Shown: positions 1 through 9,527, numbered from the stretch's first letter. The stretch is DNA of 64,000 bases from an endosymbiont of Lamellibrachia barhami (GCF_011947365.2 NZ_JAAVSH020000001.1:3381382-3445381), one strand, 5' to 3'. Translations and numbers: made by a program. The notes: a model not told the origin generated them from the sequence alone.

Positions 1-582
1 GACAACCCCGCGCATCGGTCAGTAAACCGTAGTTGACCTGTAGCTTCCCCTTCTTTTGGTCACGACTGTATCCCAGCGCTGCCAGCGGGCATTGCGTCCC
101 TTCAAAATAACTGGATGAAAGGTCATACAGTACCTGACCTCCCTCCTGTAAATGTTGATCAGCCAATCTCTTCTCGATCCGCTCCTGGCGTTCATAGAGC
201 CAATCCATCGCCGCATACAACGCGTCTTCATCTGCACCGTCGACCTCGAGCAGATCACCCAGTGTGGTGTTCTCCCAGCTGCGCGACAAAGCCAGTTTGC
301 TCTGCGGTCCCAGAATCCGGGATGCGATCATGGCGATAACCAAATCCGTTGCTTTACGGCATGGCTGACATCCAACATCGGGGCCCAGTCTCCTGATCGT
401 GGCTTACCACGCATCTACATGGCCGCCCAGCGTGAGCTTAAAATATCAAAGTGCGCCTCAGGTTGAACCAGTTTCTCACCTTTCAGAATCCGCCGGATGG
501 CCTGAGCCTGTTCGATGGAGAGGCTGGAAAGGTTGGCAATCGTCCGCTTCACAATAGTCTAAGAAGCCAAACCCTCCGATGG
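1..582 (-). pseudogene. Decayed IS1634-family transposase (runs off the left edge)
   Basis: Read on the minus strand, three pieces resemble the N-terminal half of IS1634-type DDE transposases. The first, near 558-435, gives RTIANLSSLSIEQAQAIRR and LKGEKLV. The second, near 433-355, gives GGHVDA and TIRRLGP. The third, 360-1, is long and open and contains ATDLVIAMIASRILGPQSKL, TTLGDLLEV, AMDWLYERQERIEKRL, VLYDLSSSYFEG and GYSRDQKKGKLQVNYGLLTD. Pieces one and two lie in different frames, and a stop codon falls between two and three. The segment upstream of piece one also contains stops. The gene is therefore broken at several points, although the catalytic part may continue beyond the window. 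The family call rests on remembered motif order, and the element ends are not visible. Confidence 0.8.
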
Positions 583-673
583 TTGAACAGCTTGATGCAA
601 TTGGATAGCAATCGGGTTTTCATGCGAAATCAATACGTTTGCGCTTTTAGCGTTGTTAGCGGACGGACGCTAT

Positions 674-1036
674 CTACTTCAAGGCCCGCCGTGCCTTTGC
701 GTAGCCCTGCGAAGCAGCGCGTTGGATCCACTGCATAGCCTGACTATCGTCTTTCTCCAACCCCAGGCCATGATGGTACATGTAACCCAGTGCATACTGG
801 GCCTCGGCATTGCCTTCCACGGCGAGTGGGAAGAGTAACCGGAATACAGCCTTATACTTCTTTTCCACAAAGGCAGTCCTGGATTTTTCCAGAATGATTT
901 TTGGATCCTTGAGTTGGGCTTCTTTTTCAGCACTGGAGGTGCAGCCGTAGAGAAGGCTCAGGCTGAGCAGCGGAATTGCGAGCAACCGACAGATTGCCGG
1001 GAGTTTGGAGCTTAGGGGGTATTGATCAGTGAGCAT
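674..1036 (-). CDS. Sel1-repeat lipoprotein
   Basis: This is a small secreted protein of about 120 residues. An N-terminal hydrophobic stretch ends in a lipobox (LSLLYGC), so export and lipidation at the cysteine are likely. The C-terminal part contains a Sel1-type TPR-like repeat (AEAQYALGYMYHHGLGLEKD, then AMQWIQRAASQGYAKARRAL). The start at 1036 is chosen because it places the signal peptide directly at the N terminus; a longer open frame upstream overlaps gspF and adds unlikely sequence. It lies 31 nt behind gspF on the same strand and may be cotranscribed as the last gene of the secretion operon. Sel1 repeats usually bind other proteins. A role in secretion is only suggested by position. 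Confidence 0.75.
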   Translation of the reverse strand: MLTDQYPLSSKLPAICRLLAIPLLSLSLLYGCTSSAEKEAQLKDPKIILEKSRTAFVEKKYKAVFRLLFPLAVEGNAEAQYALGYMYHHGLGLEKDDSQAMQWIQRAASQGYAKARRALK

Positions 1037-1067
1037 GATTGCGCTTTCCTGAGATGGATCTCCTGTG

Positions 1068-2279
1068 TCAGCCCACCAACTGGTTGAGATCGAAGATGGG
1101 CAGCAGTATCCCCAGAACGATGATGAGTACAGCGCCACCCATGAACAGGATCAGGAGTGGTTCAAATAGCCCCAGCACTGTCGAGACGAGAGATTCGATT
1201 TCACGCTCCTGAATGTCGGCAGCTCTCTCCAGCATCCCCTCCAGGTTACCACTCGATTCACCGCTGGCCAGGAGGCTGAGTGTCATGGGCGGAAAGTACC
1301 CTGTCTTTTCCAATGCACTATGCAGACTGCTACCCTCGCGCACGCGTAATGATGCCTCTTCAACGGCATTGCGCATCGGCAGATTGGTCAAAACCTGAGA
1401 GGCGATGCGCAATGCATCCAGAATTGGGACACTGCTTGCGGCCATGATACTAAGGGTGCGTGCGAATCTTGCTGCGTTTGAAGTTCTGACCAAGCGGCCG
1501 ATCAGAGGTATATGCAGGGTAAAACGTTGCCACAGAAACTGGGGTCCGGGTTGCCGGATGATGTAGCTGAAGGTAAATCCGCCGGCCAGCAGAGTCACCA
1601 ACATCAGCACGCCGTAATCCCTTACTGTGTCACTGGTGGCGATGAGCGCTCTGGTGATGAAGGGCAGCTCCTGTCCCATGTTCTCAAATACCCGGGTGAC
1701 CTGGGGTACGATGAAAGTCAGCAAGCCACCCACGATAAGGATCGAAACTATAACCAGCAGGGCGGGGTAGAAGAGCGCGAGCACGGTCTTTTGCTGCATT
1801 TGCTGACGTCGTTCTGTGTAGTCGGCCAGACGTTCCAGCACCACTTCCAGGTGGCCGGACTCCTCACCGGAGGCAACGGTGCGGATATAGAGTTCCGGGA
1901 AGGTATGGGGGAATTCGGAGAGCCCGTCCGCCAGGCTGCGTCCCTCCAGAACCTTGGCGCGTACTGCCAGCAGAGTACGTTCCACATGCCGCTTGTCGGT
2001 CTGTTGTGAGACAGTCTTGATAACGTGTTCAAGTGGCAGGCCGGATTTTAGTAGCGTGGCCATCTGACGGGTGACCAGCGCCAGCTCCATGGCGTTGATC
2101 CGGCGCTGCAGGGTAAAACGGCGACTTTTGACGATTTCAGAGCTGGCTGTGATGACGGTGAGCGGGGTAAGACCGCTATCCCGAAGTTGCTGTCTTACCT
2201 GTTTGGCGCTGTCCCCTTCGAGGACACCGTGTTTCTCCTTGCCGGAAAGGTCGAGCGCTACGAATTCAAATGCGTCCAT
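1068..2279 (-). CDS. gspF: Type II secretion inner-membrane platform protein GspF
   Basis: GspF is the polytopic inner-membrane protein that couples the GspE ATPase to pseudopilus assembly. The 403-residue length is normal. Two T2SSF domains are visible. The first carries LVTRQMATLLKSGLPLEHVI and ASGEESGHLEVVLERLADY. The second repeats the pattern with FARTLSIMAASSVPILDAL and LASGESSGNLEGMLERAADI. Hydrophobic segments lie at about residues 165-190, 215-235 and at the C terminus (ILFMGGAVLIIVLGILLPIF). It follows gspE by 62 nt. The N terminus MDAFEFVALDLSGKE is typical of the family and supports the start. Confidence 0.96.
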   Translation of the reverse strand: MDAFEFVALDLSGKEKHGVLEGDSAKQVRQQLRDSGLTPLTVITASSEIVKSRRFTLQRRINAMELALVTRQMATLLKSGLPLEHVIKTVSQQTDKRHVERTLLAVRAKVLEGRSLADGLSEFPHTFPELYIRTVASGEESGHLEVVLERLADYTERRQQMQQKTVLALFYPALLVIVSILIVGGLLTFIVPQVTRVFENMGQELPFITRALIATSDTVRDYGVLMLVTLLAGGFTFSYIIRQPGPQFLWQRFTLHIPLIGRLVRTSNAARFARTLSIMAASSVPILDALRIASQVLTNLPMRNAVEEASLRVREGSSLHSALEKTGYFPPMTLSLLASGESSGNLEGMLERAADIQEREIESLVSTVLGLFEPLLILFMGGAVLIIVLGILLPIFDLNQLVG

Positions 2280-2341
2280 CAGTGCACCAACAAGGTTCTA
2301 TTTGGGGACTCTGAGTACATAAATATAACCTTGTTGGAGCA

Positions 2342-3895
2342 CTAGTCTTCCTGCGTGACACGAATGATCTCGTCGATGGTGGTATCACCTGTCAGTACAC
2401 GGCGCATGCCATCCTGCCGTATGGAGCCGGTTGATTTTCTTACATGTTTGAGCATTTCCAACTCACCGGTACCCTCGTGGATGAGATTTCGCAGGGTTTC
2501 ATCGATCACGATAAGTTCGTAGATGCCGGTGCGTCCCAAGTAGCCGTTATTGTGGCACTTGTCACAACCGGTGGACGCATAGAGGGTTACCCGTTTGTCC
2601 TGGGGCAACTCCAGCAATTCCAGTTCTCGCTGGGTGGCTGAATAGGGTTTTTTGCAGTGGGTGCAGAGAGTTCTCACCAGTCGCTGGGATAGGACGCTGA
2701 TCAGGCTGGATGCCAGCAGGAAAGGTTCAACGCCCATATCACGGAGACGGGTAACACTGCCAATGGCTGTGTTGGTGTGCAGAGTGGACAAAACCAGATG
2801 GCCGGTAAGACTCGCCTGTACTGCGACTTGGGCGGTTTCCAGATCACGAATCTCACCCACCATCACCACGTCGGGATCCTGTCTCAAAATGGCGCGAAGT
2901 CCTCTGGCAAAGGTCAGGTCGACCTTGTTGTTGACCTGAGTTTGGCCGATCCCATCGAGGTAGTACTCGATGGGATCTTCAACAGTGACGATGTTGCGGC
3001 TTTGGGTATTGAGCCGGGTAAGTGCCCCATAGAGGGTGGTGGTTTTGCCGGAACCGGTGGGGCCAGTGACCAGAAAGATGCCATGAGGGCGTTGGATAAC
3101 ACCCGGATCGATCTGCGTCAGAAGTTGTTTGGACATGCCGAGATGGGAGAGGTCCAGGCGGCCGGCTTTCTTGTCGAGTAGTCGCAGCACCACCCGCTCG
3201 CCGTAACTGGAGGGTAGCGTGGAGACACGAACGTCTACAGGTCTGCGTCCCACTTTCAGTGAGATGCGCCCATCTTGGGGGATGCGCTTCTCCGCGATGT
3301 CAAGGCGGGCCATGACCTTGATGCGGGAGACCAGAAAGGGGGCGACTGTACGGGGAGGGTTGAGCACCTCACGCAAGACGCCGTCCACACGGAACCTAAC
3401 CACAAGACGGTTTTCGTAGGGCTCGATATGGATGTCTGACGCCTCTTCCTTGATCGCTTCTGTGAAGAGTGCGTTGATCAGGCGGATGATAGGGGCGTCA
3501 TCGTCGTTTTCCAGTAGATCTTCGGGTTGATCGAGTTGCCGCGCCAGATCGTCGAGATCCATGTCATCGCCCATAGTCTCCATGATCTGGCTGGACTGTT
3601 TGGAACCTGACTCGTAGATCGCCGTGAGTTCGCGTTCAAACTCCTCATCTGCGACCTCCTTCAAGACAAGTGGGCGTCCGAGGAAACGACGCATCTCGTT
3701 GAAGACGCTAATTGGTGTCCCGGTTTTGAACAGCACCCGAGTCTGACGTAGCGCATCTTTGGTGACGATGACGCCGTGACGCCTGGCAAAGGCGTAAGTG
3801 ACATCGTCCCTGATTCTAGGTTGACGATGCCCTGTGTCATCATCCGTAGCAGGGGCTGTCTCTGCCGGAGGGTTGTTCAGAAGTGACTCAGACAT
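2342..3895 (-). CDS. gspE: Type II secretion ATPase GspE
   Basis: This cytoplasmic AAA-type secretion ATPase powers pseudopilus assembly. The 517-residue protein has a GspE N-terminal domain, then IRLINALFTEAIKEEASDIH and EPYENRLVVRFRVDGVL. A Walker A motif GPTGSGKTTT lies near residue 280, followed by an Asp box (NIVTVEDPIEYYLDGIGQTQ), a Walker B region (DPDVVMVGEIRDLETA) and a His box (TGHLVLSTLHTN). The zinc-binding tetracysteine (CTHC near 410, CDKC about 33 residues later) separates GspE from PilT-like ATPases. It lies between gspD (11 nt) and gspF. The start at 3895 gives the usual N-terminal length. Confidence 0.97.
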   Translation of the reverse strand: MSESLLNNPPAETAPATDDDTGHRQPRIRDDVTYAFARRHGVIVTKDALRQTRVLFKTGTPISVFNEMRRFLGRPLVLKEVADEEFERELTAIYESGSKQSSQIMETMGDDMDLDDLARQLDQPEDLLENDDDAPIIRLINALFTEAIKEEASDIHIEPYENRLVVRFRVDGVLREVLNPPRTVAPFLVSRIKVMARLDIAEKRIPQDGRISLKVGRRPVDVRVSTLPSSYGERVVLRLLDKKAGRLDLSHLGMSKQLLTQIDPGVIQRPHGIFLVTGPTGSGKTTTLYGALTRLNTQSRNIVTVEDPIEYYLDGIGQTQVNNKVDLTFARGLRAILRQDPDVVMVGEIRDLETAQVAVQASLTGHLVLSTLHTNTAIGSVTRLRDMGVEPFLLASSLISVLSQRLVRTLCTHCKKPYSATQRELELLELPQDKRVTLYASTGCDKCHNNGYLGRTGIYELIVIDETLRNLIHEGTGELEMLKHVRKSTGSIRQDGMRRVLTGDTTIDEIIRVTQED

Positions 3896-3906
3896 GTGGT
3901 GTTGGC

Positions 3907-5889
3907 TCAGTGTTGAGACGCGCCACTCTCCTCGTCAAAAGGCTGAGGAAGTGCATTGAATCGATCGGGCAGCAGAGGCGCTGCCTCATCGGGTAACAGA
4001 TCGACACCCTGCTGACGCATGTCCAATTGCTGTGCCCGGAAGAAGTTGTATTTGTCGCCGGTCACAGCCGCATGTGTGGCGGCATCCCTAACAATAATAG
4101 GGCGCAGGAATACCACCAGATTACGCTTGACCTTGATGGTCGAGTTGGCGCGGAACAGGACACCAAGGATGGGAATGTCCCCCAGAAACGGCACCTTCTC
4201 CTCCACCTGCTGCAGATTTTCGTCAATCAATCCACCGAGCACGATGGTATCGCCGTCATCCACCATGACCACGGTTTTAATCGTGCGTTTGTTGGTGACG
4301 ATATCGGCGGCGCCGGTGCTGGCGGTCTTGTTGACGCTGGAGACCTCCTGGGAGATCTTCAGCTGGATGGCATTGCCTTCATTGATCTGCGGGGTGACGC
4401 GCAGGGTCAGGCCGACGTCCTGACGCTGAATGGTCTGGAATGGGTTGACCGTGGTCGTGGAGCCGGTGGAGGCGTACTGCCCCGTCAGGAAAGGCACATT
4501 TTGACCGACGACGATCTCCGCCTCCTGATTATCCAGGGTAAGGATACTGGGGGTTGAAAGGATATTGCTTGATGTGTCGGTCTCCAATGCACGGATCAGG
4601 GCGGCAAAATTGATCGAGTTGTTGCTGAAGCTGCCAATCCCGATTGTGGTGCCGGCGGGGATCGCCGGAATGGCGTCTGCGGCGATGGCCCCGGCGATAC
4701 TGCCGATGCTGGGGGTACCCAGGTTGATGACGCCTACCGGTCCCGAGCCGCCAGGGGTGCCGTCGACGATCCACTGTACGCCAAGTTCCTTGACCCGGTC
4801 GAAGGAGATCTCAGCGATAATCGCCTCGACCAGCACCTGGGCGCGACGGATATCCAGCTTGCGGATGATGGACTGGAGCGTATTGAAGATATTCTGCGGT
4901 GCAGTAATGATCAGTGCGTTGGACGCTTCATCAGCCTGGATATTGACCGGGATAGAGGGGGCGCCCCCCTTGCCCTTCTTCCGGCTCTTGTCCAGGGTGT
5001 TGCTAACGCCGGTCAGTACGGTGGCAAGTTCCTTGGCGTTGGCATAGCGCAGGTAGATGACCCGGGCATTGCCTTCATTATCAAAAGGGGTATCCAGGTG
5101 TTCGATCACCACTCTCGTGCGCAGTCGAGTGGTAGCGTCGCCGCTGATCAGAACGCTGTTGGTGCGCTCGTCAGCGATGAGTTTTGCCGGTTCAGCGGCG
5201 CCTTTACCCCTGTTTTTCTGCAATCCGGTGATAATCCGAACCACCTCCATGGCGGAGGCGTGGCGCAGGGAGACCACTTCGATGGAGCTGTCGCTCACTT
5301 GATCGATGCGGGAGATGATCTTCAGCAGGCGATCCACGTTTTGTCTTCGATCAGAAATAATCAGAACATTGGTGGCGGGGTAGGCTGCCAAGTGCCCCTG
5401 TTGCGGGATCAAGGGGCGCAGAATAGGTACCAGCTGGGAAGCGGTAACGTTTTTTACCTGGAGGATCCGGGTCACCATCTGATCACCCGGAAATTGTTGA
5501 CTGTCGGCGCCGGTGGGGATGCCGATCTGTTTGGCCTTTACATCGGGAACGATCTTGATCACCTCCCCGGCAGGCACGGTGGAGAATCCATGGACTTCCA
5601 GGATGGAGAGGAAGACCTGGTAAAACTCATCTTTGTCCATCGGATGAGCGGAGATGACGGTGACCTTGCCTTTCACCCGTGGGTCGACGACAAAATTCCT
5701 GCCGGTGTGTTCGGATACGGTCTTGATCAGCGCGTTGATATCGGCGTCATTCAGATTGAGCGTAATCCGGTCGGCCTGGACCGAGGCGCAAAACAGCAGC
5801 AGACTCAGTGCGATGAACAAGGTGCCACGGATATGGCGATGCCACACCGACGGAAAAAATATTGGGGAACGGGTTTCCTGACTATTCAT
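3907..5889 (-). CDS. gspD: Type II secretion outer-membrane secretin GspD
   Basis: GspD forms the multimeric outer-membrane channel. The signal peptide contains a long hydrophobic run ending near FCASVQA, followed by the N0 domain (RITLNLNDADINALIKTVSE). Three N1-N3 repeats follow (for example LIISDRRQNVDRLLKII and DERTNSVLISGDATTRLRT). The secretin domain begins near VLVEAIIAEISFDRVKELGV and ends with the conserved VPFLGDIPILGVLFR and KRNLVVFLRP. The start at 5889 (MNSQETR) is preferred over 5916 because it gives a normal signal peptide; both remain possible. No gspC lies upstream. The 157-nt gap to gspN may hold a separate promoter for D-E-F. Confidence 0.96.
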   Translation of the reverse strand: MNSQETRSPIFFPSVWHRHIRGTLFIALSLLLFCASVQADRITLNLNDADINALIKTVSEHTGRNFVVDPRVKGKVTVISAHPMDKDEFYQVFLSILEVHGFSTVPAGEVIKIVPDVKAKQIGIPTGADSQQFPGDQMVTRILQVKNVTASQLVPILRPLIPQQGHLAAYPATNVLIISDRRQNVDRLLKIISRIDQVSDSSIEVVSLRHASAMEVVRIITGLQKNRGKGAAEPAKLIADERTNSVLISGDATTRLRTRVVIEHLDTPFDNEGNARVIYLRYANAKELATVLTGVSNTLDKSRKKGKGGAPSIPVNIQADEASNALIITAPQNIFNTLQSIIRKLDIRRAQVLVEAIIAEISFDRVKELGVQWIVDGTPGGSGPVGVINLGTPSIGSIAGAIAADAIPAIPAGTTIGIGSFSNNSINFAALIRALETDTSSNILSTPSILTLDNQEAEIVVGQNVPFLTGQYASTGSTTTVNPFQTIQRQDVGLTLRVTPQINEGNAIQLKISQEVSSVNKTASTGAADIVTNKRTIKTVVMVDDGDTIVLGGLIDENLQQVEEKVPFLGDIPILGVLFRANSTIKVKRNLVVFLRPIIVRDAATHAAVTGDKYNFFRAQQLDMRQQGVDLLPDEAAPLLPDRFNALPQPFDEESGASQH

Positions 5890-6046
5890 CGTGTTTTCGA
5901 TACCGACCTTGGTCACTGCTCGTTTTGACAGAGTTCGTTAGAATGAAAATCTTTATTTATCATTGTGTTATCTGCGGTATATGAGCCGTTTCTTAATACT
6001 AGCAGAAAGCGTTTGAGTCGTATATGCCATGGATGGGAACCGCGCC

Positions 6047-6796
6047 TCAAAGCTGCCCGGAAAAATTGAGCTGAATGCTGCCGCCGGTCCCTGATTTGCC
6101 TATCGCCTTCAAGGTGTTTACCAGTGCAGGGTCAGCAGATGCCTTGGGTAGAATCCTGCCTGAGATCCGATAGCTGCCGGTCGGCGCCAAATTCAACTCA
6201 CCCTTGATGCTGAGGCCGCCGCCAATATCCTGGATAGTCGACTTCAGCCCCTTTTCATCGCCTTTGATGTCGAATTGTATGCTGCCCAAGTCCACGGCAA
6301 CCGGGCTGGTGATGCCGGCCCCCTGCCAACGAATCTTGCCTGCAGCCTCATCGAGGTTTGATGCCGCAAACCGTATCGAGGAGATGTCGATGTCGAGATC
6401 GCCGATCGTGCCGATCATCGGTTGATTGAGCAGTCCGGGAAGTATACGTGCCTTGACGATGCCCTTGAGGTGCTCGGCCTGGTAACTGCCATCGATGTTA
6501 ACCCCCGCATAACCGTCGAGTTGTTGTCCCGGTCCGCGTAAGCTGAGTCGATAGCGGAGCTTCCCGGTCAACAGATCCAGCGGCTGGAATCTCCAGGCGG
6601 TTGTACCCAGGTTGACGCCATTGTAGTGGGTTTCTGTAGCGCTGCCCGACCAAATGGTGCCGCTGCTGTCGGCAAGCGTGAGTGGGGCGATAGTATCGCC
6701 AAGCCAGCCCAAGACGTGGCGTGCCGGAGTGGCAGCGATCAGAAACACCACAAAGCAGCTAATGCCGAGAATTGTTGGGCCTGGCTGAGGTCTCAT
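6047..6796 (-). CDS. gspN: Type II secretion protein GspN
   Basis: GspN is an accessory bitopic inner-membrane protein found in a subset of type II systems. This 249-residue protein has one N-terminal membrane helix (ILGISCFVVFLIAATPA) and a long periplasmic beta-rich domain with the family features LADSSGTIWSGSA near the N terminus, GDLDIDISSIRF in the middle and SIQLNFSGQL at the end. The start codon overlaps the stop of gspM by 4 nt (ATGA), so the two are translationally coupled. In this cluster it occupies the place between gspM and gspD where gspC might otherwise be sought. Confidence 0.9.
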   Translation of the reverse strand: MRPQPGPTILGISCFVVFLIAATPARHVLGWLGDTIAPLTLADSSGTIWSGSATETHYNGVNLGTTAWRFQPLDLLTGKLRYRLSLRGPGQQLDGYAGVNIDGSYQAEHLKGIVKARILPGLLNQPMIGTIGDLDIDISSIRFAASNLDEAAGKIRWQGAGITSPVAVDLGSIQFDIKGDEKGLKSTIQDIGGGLSIKGELNLAPTGSYRISGRILPKASADPALVNTLKAIGKSGTGGSIQLNFSGQL

Positions 6797-7289
6797 TGTG
6801 TCGCTCTTTCAAGGTCGAGTCTGGCATTTACCCAACCGGGTTTCTCCTGGCGATCGATGTTCAGGGAGAGGATGCTGACCGCATGGCGTGCCTGGAGTAG
6901 GCCCAGCCATTTGATGATGCCATCGAAGGATGCCTGCTCGATCCAGATCTGAACCCGGTCGCTGCCTTGGGGTTTCAGTCGTTTGATTGCCTGGCGCAGA
7001 CGATGTTTTTTGGCGGTGCGGTCGATCAGGGTGAACAGCGCCTCATTGGAGTTTGCCGGAGTGGTTGTACTGCCTCACTGCGTAGCTGCATGACCTCACC
7101 GGCGGCTTTCTGCATCCAGGCCAGATTTTCCTGCCGGTCCTTCAGCTGACGTGACTGCTTGTCTATCTCCTGTGCGAATGGCAGCCAGAAGAGCAGATAG
7201 GCTAGCAGGAGAACAGGCGTGGCCACTCCTCCAATCAGCGCTATACGTTCTTGTGGGGTTTTGGATGAGAGCCACTGGATGATGTTCAT
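6793..7289 (-). pseudogene. gspM: Type II secretion protein GspM, interrupted by a one-base frameshift
   Basis: GspM is a bitopic inner-membrane partner of GspL. The N-terminal part reads from 7289 (MNIIQWLSSKTPQERIALIG, a membrane helix TPVLLLAYLLFWLPF, then a coiled-coil start) to QLRSEAVQ near 7065. That frame then stops after about 87 residues. In the next frame, from about 7066 to 6793, the expected C-terminal domain follows: NEALFTLIDRTAKKH, IKRLKPQGSDRVQIWIEQ, FDGIIKWLGLL and LNIDRQEKPGWVNARLDLER. The total of 497 nt is one short of 166 codons, so a single missing base near 7060-7070 explains everything. It overlaps gspL by 4 nt and gspN by 4 nt. A sequencing error and a true mutation cannot be told apart here. 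Confidence 0.9.
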
Positions 7290-8524
7290 GCCCGGGTTTT
7301 CCTGACTCGGAGGTGGGATGAAACCTCGTTTCCCTTGGCATTGGCTGAACGGATCTCAACTGAGAGGTTCTGTGCTTCAATCTGCTTTTTCAGTTTTTCC
7401 AGCGCAGGAAGTTCGCGCGTGGTCAATTGCAGGTCGAGTTGGCCCTCCCGGTAGCTGATGTTGTTCAGGCGGCTGCCGGGAATTTTCATAATTTCCGCTG
7501 CCGGAATAGAAAAAAGATCGAAGAAAGTGTCTCCTTTTTGTTTCTGGTCTTTGCGTAGCTGGCGCAGTTTCTGTTCCATCTGCACTCGTGGATCCACGAT
7601 GCGTTTGATGTCGGGAAATGCGTCGCGGAAAGTCTGAGTGATCCGTTGGCTGAGTGCAGCATTCTCTCCCTTGAGGCGATAGTGGTCGAGTGATGATGAG
7701 ACGATGGAAAGTCCCAGAAAAACGCCGAACAGAATAGCTGCCGGAAGCCAGTGTTGCCACTTTTGGGCCTGTTTGTCGACTTGACGATAATCTCCCTGCA
7801 GCAGATTGAGTGTCTGTTGCTCAATCAGGTTGTCTGACAGTAGTTGTCTAAAGTCGCCGCTGTAATCAACATGGGTTATCTCATAGTTGAGATTACCCAA
7901 TGCCAGGTCGAAGTAGGGCGCGCTGCTGAGAGACGGCGCCTGAATGACCTCGAGGCGCTCTGGTGGATCTCCCTCGGTCTGGTCAATGGCAAGGCGGAGC
8001 AGTTCGGCGAAGTTGACCGGATCGGCCGCAAACCCGGTATTGTCGCCGGTGCGAACCAATACTCTCTCATCATCGAGGTAGAGCGTCCAGCAATTGGGTT
8101 TGCGTGGCAGGGCGAGCAGGTCGGGGTACATGGCCAGCGGGGCGATGCCGACCTGGTGGAATGCATTCAGCCAATCATCGAGCAGCTGTTTTGCGATTAC
8201 GGCGACCAGGGTCTTACCATCTGGGCTGGAAGTGTGAATCGCGAAATGCAGCTCATCCAACTCTTCCGCAAGGTCGTTTTCCAGGGTGAAGGGGACTGCC
8301 TGGCGCAGTCGTTGGCGGTTTTTTGTGGGGATATCGACTGTTGTCAGCAGCAGTTCGACGCTGGGGACCAAAACGACCACGCGCCAGCCAGCCGCCTGTT
8401 CAGCAGCCTCTTTCAGTGTGCCGCTGCCAATCGGTCCGCTCTCCGGAGATTTGGCGCCAAGCGGATGCCAGCTTACCTGGTTTGCTTCACTATCCAGCAG
8501 TCGAATTACCAGTGTGCCAGCCAT
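7286..8524 (-). CDS. gspL: Type II secretion protein GspL
   Basis: GspL is the bitopic protein that recruits GspE to the membrane. The 412-residue protein has a cytoplasmic actin-like domain (VVVLVPSVELLLTTVDIPTK, RQRLRQAVPFTLENDLAEEL), a single membrane helix near residue 255 (HWLPAAILFGVFLGLSIV), and a periplasmic ferredoxin-like domain rich in charged residues ending in DLQLTTRELPALEKLKKQIE. Its stop overlaps the start of gspM by 4 nt. It begins 2 nt behind gspK, so translation is probably coupled across K-L-M-N. Confidence 0.93.
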   Translation of the reverse strand: MAGTLVIRLLDSEANQVSWHPLGAKSPESGPIGSGTLKEAAEQAAGWRVVVLVPSVELLLTTVDIPTKNRQRLRQAVPFTLENDLAEELDELHFAIHTSSPDGKTLVAVIAKQLLDDWLNAFHQVGIAPLAMYPDLLALPRKPNCWTLYLDDERVLVRTGDNTGFAADPVNFAELLRLAIDQTEGDPPERLEVIQAPSLSSAPYFDLALGNLNYEITHVDYSGDFRQLLSDNLIEQQTLNLLQGDYRQVDKQAQKWQHWLPAAILFGVFLGLSIVSSSLDHYRLKGENAALSQRITQTFRDAFPDIKRIVDPRVQMEQKLRQLRKDQKQKGDTFFDLFSIPAAEIMKIPGSRLNNISYREGQLDLQLTTRELPALEKLKKQIEAQNLSVEIRSANAKGNEVSSHLRVRKTRA

Positions 8525-8526
8525 AT

Positions 8527-9519
8527 TCAGAAGGTTCCCGTTGTCCTCGACAGAGTATAGACGCCCTTGTCCGTTTTATTGAGCAGACAACGGAGGTACT
8601 GGTTTGTATTATCCATGCTTATCGACGTCTCCAGAAGGAAGTAGTTGCTGGATACTGAGTAAGTATTATCGGCATTTTTCAACGGTTCTTTATTATCGCC
8701 TAAAAGCTCGGCGAGTCTATCTTCAAATGCTTTATTATCTGTGAAGGGTGACTCCTTTCGTTCCGAGATCAGGGTTTCAACATCGGAATCGGTCAGAGAT
8801 TCCACCAGTGCCCGGAGTATAATGGTATCCGCTGTGTTTATGTTGATGGTGACGGTTTCAGGCAGCGTGGTGACGTGGGGCTCGAGCTTTTCAAAAATTT
8901 CCGGGGTGATGCCCTTTATCAGCAGCAGTTCGGTTGGGCTGCTCATGAGTCCATTGGCTGTCCGGTAGGGGAGGGCTCCACCAAGGTATTCGTTGTCTTC
9001 CGCTCCATCGGGAAATTGCGCGTCGATATCCTGGTCGAGCCAGTCTGATACCGCCTGCGCAAGACCCTCCTCCAGTTCCAGTATGTTCAAAAGACGGCGG
9101 AAAACTTCGGAGTGTTGCGCAGTCCGGTCTTTGCTCTTTTGATCAGGCTCTTCGGCCAGGTATAGATTATTCAGATTGAAGCGTGCCTGCAGGTCGACGA
9201 TCTGGGCAGCGACCGTTCCTCCTTCGATAGCGGTTATTGGCAATGGTTTTGCCCAGTCTTCGTCAAGGGCATCGTAGGGGTTTTTTGCCTTTATATCCCT
9301 TTTTGCGTCCCGTATCAGCTGGCCTCGCGCCCACTCTTCGCTGCCCAGTGCATAGAAGTAAGTCTGATCGGTGATCAGTATGTTTGAGGTACGGCGAATG
9401 CTCAGCTGTAGAGTCTCAGTCATGGTGACCGCAGCGATGCTCGCTACCGCTACGATCATGATTGCAGTGATCAGGGCAACGCCGGATTGAGATCGTTTTC
9501 TAGGTGATCTGTTTAGCAT
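8527..9519 (-). CDS. gspK: Type II secretion minor pseudopilin GspK
   Basis: GspK is the large tip pseudopilin. The prepilin-type N terminus SQSGVALITAIMIVAVASIA carries the cleavage glycine followed by a hydrophobic helix. As is usual for GspK, the mature protein lacks the typical Glu at position 5. The rest matches the family: YFYALGSEEWARGQLIRDA, LQARFNLNNL, SDWLDQDIDAQFPDGAEDNE, YLGGALPYRTANGLMSSPTE and NINTADTIILRAL. The length of 330 residues is normal. It is followed after 2 nt by gspL. Confidence 0.94.
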   Translation of the reverse strand: MLNRSPRKRSQSGVALITAIMIVAVASIAAVTMTETLQLSIRRTSNILITDQTYFYALGSEEWARGQLIRDAKRDIKAKNPYDALDEDWAKPLPITAIEGGTVAAQIVDLQARFNLNNLYLAEEPDQKSKDRTAQHSEVFRRLLNILELEEGLAQAVSDWLDQDIDAQFPDGAEDNEYLGGALPYRTANGLMSSPTELLLIKGITPEIFEKLEPHVTTLPETVTININTADTIILRALVESLTDSDVETLISERKESPFTDNKAFEDRLAELLGDNKEPLKNADNTYSVSSNYFLLETSISMDNTNQYLRCLLNKTDKGVYTLSRTTGTF

Positions 9520-9527
9520 TTTTCTGG

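Noticed and set aside
1512-2009. Plus-strand frame of 165 codons inside gspF
   Set aside because: Antisense to a conserved gene and without recognisable protein features.
4027-5928. Long plus-strand frames antisense to gspD
   Set aside because: They are mirror frames of a well-conserved secretin gene and contain no recognisable domain.
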